Below, in pieces: positions 58,681-64,000 of a DNA stretch of 64,000 nt. Numbering within the stretch: the first letter of the stretch is position 1; every line of letters starts with the position of its first letter. The notes under the pieces are model-generated. The model searched no databases, was not told the DNA's origin, and saw nothing but the letters and a program-made list of their open reading frames with translations. The stretch comes from Gnetum montanum (Eukaryota > Streptophyta > Gnetopsida > Gnetales > Gnetaceae), in contig MNCI01001321.1 of assembly GCA_015680685.1 (NCBI GenBank), positions 319,614-383,613 of the forward strand, read 5' to 3'. Both the position numbers and the translations under genes were made by a program.

Positions 58681-59538
58681 ACATGAAAATATCATGCATT
58701 GCATCCTAATACTATTGACCTTATATACCTTATGCTTTTAACTTAGCCACCATCTTTGCTTTATACATTGATTATAAATGGGTTAAACTTTTGGTGTAGA
58801 AAGCAAATTCATTTGTCATAGTATCCATTTCACTTACACTGACTTAAGATAACCACTTTTTAGTAGTTTTGGCATGGTTATTTGCTTTTTACATTAACCT
58901 TAATGCCTATTTTCATGCCAAATGAGACACAAAGTAATTATGTCCTTAAAGGTCTTTCTTTTTAGAGGGTCTTATGTTTTAACCATCAAATCTAATTTAA
59001 CCTCATAATGGTATTGAACATTTTTTTTGGTTAATGCCATTATATCAACCTATAAAGCTTACTTGTGGAAGGGCAACGTATCAAAATTTGAGTTCGTAAG
59101 GAATAATGTCTATAAAGTCTACTATGATGAATGCATAGATCTTCTGTCAAAATGTTTGAATGTATCAAAACCAAGTTGATTCCTCATCTTAGAAGGCTTT
59201 GACTATGTGATTTTCAAAAATAATGCACGATATTAGGTGATTTTTACCATGGTAGGTTCTCTATTTAGGGTAAATTTTAGACGCTTGAAAGCTTAAGTAA
59301 AAGAAATAAGAAATTCCATTAAGAAAGAAATGTGAAAAATTTAAGTCAGAAATCTTATTCTTCACGTAAAAATTATAAATGATTCTCTTTTGAAATCTTG
59401 TTACTAATGCATGAGCCATGAATATTTGACCCTAAGATTTGATTTTTTCATCTCAGCCAAAAATAAAATTATATATCATAATATGATAAATCGATACATA
59501 GTCATACCAAACACAAAAACATGTTTTGGCTTTTTATG
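58681..59538. other. AT-rich sequence, no gene seen
   Basis: No recognisable frame or repeat end. Confidence 0.4.
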
Positions 59539-59845
59539 CAGCCAACGTAACGCCGTGTCGTTGTGGTATCACGTTTTGATATCGTTGCTTCACGTTTACT
59601 GTCTTACGTTGGCTTACGGTATGTACGTAGTTTTGTTTGCGGTAATTCTCTTTAATAAATTTCCTTACGCCAGAACGGTCAAATAGACTGCACCTCACCA
59701 CGACGTTATCAATTAATACTATTTATATCTTGTCTTTAAAGATTATACATTCCTACGATCCTACCTACGTTCTTTTAGTATTTGTATTTGTACAATTGTA
59801 TTTTACGGTTGACTGCACAGCATAATCAATTTAAAGTAATACTAG
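59539..59845. other. CpG-rich patch of unknown nature
   Basis: About 17 CpG in some 230 bp, mostly within ACG/CGT words (TTACG, ACGTA, CACG), in a region where CpG is otherwise rare. The plus frame from 59411 runs into it to 59686 without known motif. It does not resemble the LTRs next to it. Confidence 0.45.
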
Positions 59846-59977
59846 AATTTGGGGCAAGCGGGTAGGTAACAAAGTTGTGATTACTGCCGTGTTGACTACT
59901 CCTAAGGCAATGGAAGATAATATCAACTAAGCTAAGCTAGGAGAGAAAGGATAAGAGAATCTAATCTAGCCTAAGTG

Positions 59978-60510
59978 TGATGAGCATCTGTTCCTTGATT
60001 ATCCATACATATCTTGGACTTTGTGCACGACTACCATTGGGATTACCAAGTCCAGATCATAGGTACACTACTAGGTTACCAAGTAGTCACACTTAAATGC
60101 CCGTAATCAAGTCGTATTCATTCCACATTCTAACGTGAGCTTAAGGGTGAGAGAGTATTAACTAGGAAAGCAGTAAATAACAATAACAATTAAATAAATA
60201 AATAACAAAGTGAATGCTGCAATGATGAAGTAATCTCGATCTTTATTGCCGGTCATGTGCATGTCCAAGTACGTCACACTCGAATAAAGGATGTCATACA
60301 ATTACATTCACTACGCTGCAGGCATACACAGGAAAAATAATCTATCTCTGGAGGGATCAAACTGCCAGAGTTTAGCTACAATCTAACTCTCTTTGCCTAA
60401 AACTGGGAAAGCTGCCTCTTATTTATAGAACTGGCGACGGACTGCGATATCGCATACGCGATATTGCAGGGGACGACACAATATCGCGTATGCGATATCA
60501 CATCCCATCA
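59978..60510 (-). repeat. 3' LTR of a younger element (family related to the Athila-like LTRs)
   Basis: 533 bp from TGATGAGC to CCCATCA. On the minus strand it is preceded by a G-run (CATGGGGGTA, 60511-60520) that could be the polypurine tract. TATA box (minus) at 60420-60427. It shares with the Athila-like LTRs the TGATGAGC end, the ATCTTTATTGCC...CGAATAAAG inverted repeat (60239-60247 and 60283-60289) and a palindrome-rich U3. The matching 5' LTR is not in the window. Confidence 0.65.
60430..60505 (-). promoter_or_regulatory. Palindromic U3 repeats of the LTR
   Basis: Two inverted blocks: TGCGATATCGCATACGCGAT and ATATCGCGTATGCGATATCA. Each is nearly self-complementary, and the pair is repeated in a different promoter region at 63928-64000. 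Confidence 0.6.
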
Positions 60511-60699
60511 TACCCCCATGACTGAATGAAAACTCATCCTCGAGTTACAATGATTACACAGTGGATAGGTATGGGATTATTAGATGGAAAAATGGAATGA
60601 TGCTATAGTGTGGGAAGAAAAAAAAATAAAGACACAACACACAGAATATGCTACAACTACAAAAATTTGGAACTCATGTATTTCCTAGTGGTGGTGGCT

Positions 60700-63457
60700 C
60701 CTCCATTGGTGCCTTCCCTTTGTCTTGTGCTCCAGGTTTTGAGGCTTGATGACGTTGAAGTATGGCCTAGAGCTTCTCCTCTTCAGTCTGAGGGTCTTGT
60801 ACCATCCATGCTAATGTTCCAATGTTTGACAGAGTCGGCACCTCCCATGGATAGGGTAGTTGCAGGAACATCTAGTTGGCTTTGACATACCACGCCGCGA
60901 ACACCCGTCGTTCCTCCTTATAGGCTCTAGCTTTGTTCTTGTATTCGTGAAGGTCCGTTAGCTGTTGAGCCAAGTCAGTTGTTACATCCTTCTGCCCCTG
61001 GTAGTTGGCTTTTACCACCTTAAGTTCAGAATTTGCAACATCCAGTTTTTCCAACAGCTTCTTGCGTTCTACAAATTCTGCTTTGTATTTGATGTGGGTG
61101 GTTGCTACCTACTACTTGAGCTCTAACCTCGGGCGCCCTGTTGTTAACATGGCAAGGTTGACATATCTTAGGTTTGCCAACTCCATGTACTCTGTCAAGT
61201 CCTAAATTTGTAGGTCCCGATTCTTAACCTCCGCTTCGTGGGCGAAGGCATATATGTCCAATATGGCCCACCAATCAGTGTGCTGAGCACTGATAGTGTT
61301 GATTTGGGCCTTGCCCATATGGATCTCCATTTTAAAGATTTGTTTATACATCCCCACATGATCACGGAAGTGCTCCTTTAGCTTCTCATGTCGTTTAGCC
61401 TTGTTCTGCCATGTGTTGATCTCAATTGTTGATTTTTGACGAATTGTGCGTACCTCCTCCATCGAGAGGGTTCGATTTTCTCTAGCTAAATGGCTTACGT
61501 CTCAGTTGACCTGGATGAATTTTTCTCATAATTGATGAAAGTGTTCATTGAGAACATTCTTTTGCTTTTCTACAGTGGTAAACCGAAGGTTGTTAGTCAC
61601 AAGCTATTTGTTTTCTTCATGTAAGGCTTTGAGTGCCTTAAGATGCGCATGGGTTTGCGCTTGTGTTGCAGAGGCATCCCAAACAGCCTTCTCCTTTTCA
61701 TCCACCACCTTTTTATTTTCTGCTTTCAAGTTGGTTAGTTGCTCAGTTCTAAATTTTTCTAGCTGGTCTATGGGAACAAATTGCAAAGGGTCCCGTTGTG
61801 CTGCTTGTAAGATCACGAGCTACTCTTGTAGTTTCTGCACTTTAGCTTCAACATGCTCGGTCCTCACTTTTGTTAAGACTAGCTTCCTCTTTGTGGAAAT
61901 GAGATCTGACTGAATTGCTGTTACATCCTGAGGCATGTCAAATAGGGACGTCATTACTTGCCCTGTTTGAAGCAATCTATTAAGCGCATCCTCATGTTCT
62001 GCAGGAGTCATTGAGGTTTAGGACAAAGTTTGAGCATCCCGTGCTCCTGAGAGATCTACTAGTGGCACAATAGGTACGTTGAAGGATTCTTTGATGTGGT
62101 CTACGACCACATCTACAGCTCCTATGGCATTCTGGTGTTGCATGACCATCATAGTGGGTCCTTCACCAGTTTCTAACTACACCTGGAATGATGCTGCATT
62201 TCCTGAGATCTGTTGTGACCATCTACTTTTCCCTCCTCCTATGTGAATGGAGACTTCACCCCTTGTGCGATCCAATGAAATAGTAGGCTGCCTGGCATCA
62301 TCGATGACACAGAAGAGGTTTTCGTCATCACGACTTCCCCAACTAACCATCTCAACAATGGCCCTAAGATGGCTCATCGACGATCTGTAGTCTTGTAGCG
62401 GTGGTGGCTGATCCTGGCTTGTGCTGGGTCCTACTTCCTATTGTTGGCTAGGACCCGTGGCTGGAGGTTGACTGGGTCTAGCCATATGTTCTTCTTCTTG
62501 TTCTGGTCCCAGCTCTTCGCCAGTGCTTTTTCTTGGAGCTAGCACCTTTACCAATTCAGCATATGAAGCAGTTTGAGCTTTCGGAGGATGTCATTGGTGT
62601 ATCCCTGAATACCAGCATGTCAACAAAGCTTTCTGATAAGCTAGAAGAAAGGCAGTGCCATCTTCCCTATCTTTCATTCTTCGAACCACCTTAGGATCTA
62701 CGTCAAATATAGATGGGGTAGGTTAGCGTTAACCTTTCCCATCAACACTGCACATCCTCTAGCCGCATACGTTGATATTCTTTTGAGGCCCTTTGTGGGG
62801 AAGAGGTGATATGTTCCAATTTTGAAGTAAAGCATCTCTTCCATCGTCAATTCACCAAATGATTTATCTATGCCATAAGCCTTCTCCAACCAATCCTTTC
62901 ACACATAGGGGTCTGAATGGGTGGATAACCGAGCAACCTAGGGCCCTGTATTTGGAAGGTTTAACACTTTCGAAATGGTCTACATAGAGAAGTCAACTTT
63001 CACACCACAAATATTAACAGTGGTGCCTTGCTCCCTATTATGCCAAAATTGGTACGTCTCTCCTAGGTACTAGGCACCACTTTCAAAGAGGATAGGCCAT
63101 AAAGGAGACCCTTTGAGGTGATCCCTAATGGCCTTAGGAGTGAACTCCACAAATGATTCGAAGTTCAATTCCACAATCACTGCAGCGAATGTGGACTTCT
63201 CATGGATGGCCTGAACACAATCTTGGGGCAATGTGAGTTGTTGTCCCAGTTCAGGTGCTACTGCAGCTCCTCCTTCTACCTGCCCAAACCATTCGGTAGG
63301 AGGTTCGTCTTAATGAATGCTGAATGATTGCTCCTCCTATTCTGCATGTTATCCGACAGGTCTTTATCTTCCACCTCTCCAAGCTCGTTTGCTTCAACCT
63401 TGGGTAGGACCCTCCTACTGTCCATGTTTTAGGGCCATATGCAATCAGATGGGCCAA
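60700..63457 (-). pseudogene. Long ORF of the younger element: N-terminal domain plus coiled coil
   Basis: About 900 codons with roughly ten stops or shifts, between the LTR at 59978-60510 and the promoter region near 63910. N-terminal part (63290-62690): AAVIVELNFESFVEFTPKAI, VNICGVKVDFS...ISKVLNLPNTG and LEKAYGIDKSFGELTMEEML; the G-V-K-V-D-F-S...L-x-L-P pattern resembles the 'putative plant transposon protein' domain. Middle part (62000-60870): long heptad-rich helices, e.g. KVRTEHVEAKVQKLQE, LEKFRTEQLTNLKAENKKVV, LEKLDVANSELKVVKANYQG. C-terminal Pro-rich end KGKAPMEEPPPL. No enzyme motif. It looks like an accessory or structural protein of a non-autonomous element; function unknown. Confidence 0.55.
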
Positions 63458-63463
63458 GCGTTA

Positions 63464-64000
63464 GTGAGGTTGTTTTTGAAGTTAAGTTATACCTTACTAC
63501 TTACCTTAATTAATGATCTTATGTTATCATGTGTGATAGTGCCTGAAAGTTTGTAATAATGAGTCCTGTGACTTAGGTGGTTTCCATTTTAGTTTCCTGG
63601 TATACCTAGGAATTAAATGATTTTTAGGCACAATTATTATAAGTGGTATAGTTAATTACCCTAGTTGATGTCCTTTGGCGATGATAAATTTCAAAAAGGT
63701 TAAGCACTTTTTGGCAAGTGTCCCTTCCCCATGATTAAGCTGAACACTCTGGGTTCAAGCAAGTTCAAACAGAATTAAAATCGGAGTACCAGCGAGCGAG
63801 ATATAGTGAGAAAAGCAAGGGTCACTCAATCGCAAGGTGTAGAGAAAAATTTCAAAAACTCCCCCCATGTGAATGAAAAAATTACGTTAAGTGTTGCAGG
63901 GGGTGACCTATTTATAGGTAGCAGGGATGCGATATCGCGTACGATACATCACGTACGCGATATCACATGGGACGAGATATTGCATATGCGATATCTCGTC
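63464..64000 (-). promoter_or_regulatory. Probable LTR of another element, cut by the window edge
   Basis: TATA box (minus) at 63909-63916 and, beyond it, palindromic GCGATATCGCGTACGAT / ACGTACGCGATATCAC blocks like those of the LTR at 59978. The 450 bp on the transcribed side do not align with that LTR, so it is a different family or a strongly changed U5. Its outer end is outside the window. Confidence 0.4.

Noticed and set aside
61548-61913. 121-codon plus-strand frame rich in Ser/Cys/Phe
   Set aside because: It is the complement of the coiled-coil ORF on the minus strand.

Overview
The window looks like nuclear DNA of a land plant, most likely a seed plant with a large, repeat-filled genome. 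It is AT-rich and CpG-poor. It is built almost entirely from decayed LTR retrotransposons of plant lineages (Tat-like and Athila-like Ty3/gypsy, a chromovirus-type gag-pro element, Ty1/copia) plus tRNA-derived SINE-like repeats. I found no host housekeeping gene, tRNA, rRNA or CRISPR array. Nearly every coding region carries stops and frameshifts. All assignments come from reading the sequence; no database search was possible.

Layout. (1) 1-22735 is one copy (copy A) of a giant Tat-like element: the end of gag-pro (+), a seven-exon gene on the opposite strand (1072-13891), a ~188-bp-period hairpin array (14560-17060), RT/RNase H/archaeal-type RNase H/integrase (+, 17750-21171) and an LTR. It is interrupted by a complete Athila-like element (3373-11118) flanked by the 5-bp target duplication ATGGC. 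(2) 22736-26227 is a + strand gag of the same family directly after that LTR. (3) 26228-35746 is a second copy (copy B) in inverse orientation (LTR, pol without its RT core, hairpin array, exon 1, intron 1 and start of exon 2 of the antisense gene). It forms a roughly 10-kb imperfect inverted repeat with copy A. (4) 35747-39550 is a third partial copy (gag-pro plus last exons of the antisense gene), broken by a Ty1/copia element (39551 to about 43140, - strand). (5) 43173-44090 is a gag-pro relic of another Ty3 element. (6) 44100-50290 is old AT-rich sequence without recognisable genes. (7) 50290-52200 is a ~480-bp tandem duplication carrying a solo LTR of the Athila-like family with perfect target duplications ACAAC. 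(8) 54020-57963 is a short gag-pro-only element with two LTRs (TR-GAG type). (9) 53850-58680 holds four SINE-like repeats. (10) 59540-64000 is CpG-richer and looks younger: an LTR, a long coiled-coil ORF and a second LTR promoter region.

The main discovery candidate is the antisense gene of the giant element. Its exons, splice sites, reading phase and predicted peptide are conserved between copies: exon 1 is exactly 128 nt in both copies that have it, and the splice joins are in frame. Because it lies antisense to the element's genomic RNA, its introns would survive retrotransposition. The element would then be about 20 kb: LTR - gag-pro - antisense spliced gene - hairpin satellite array - pol - LTR.
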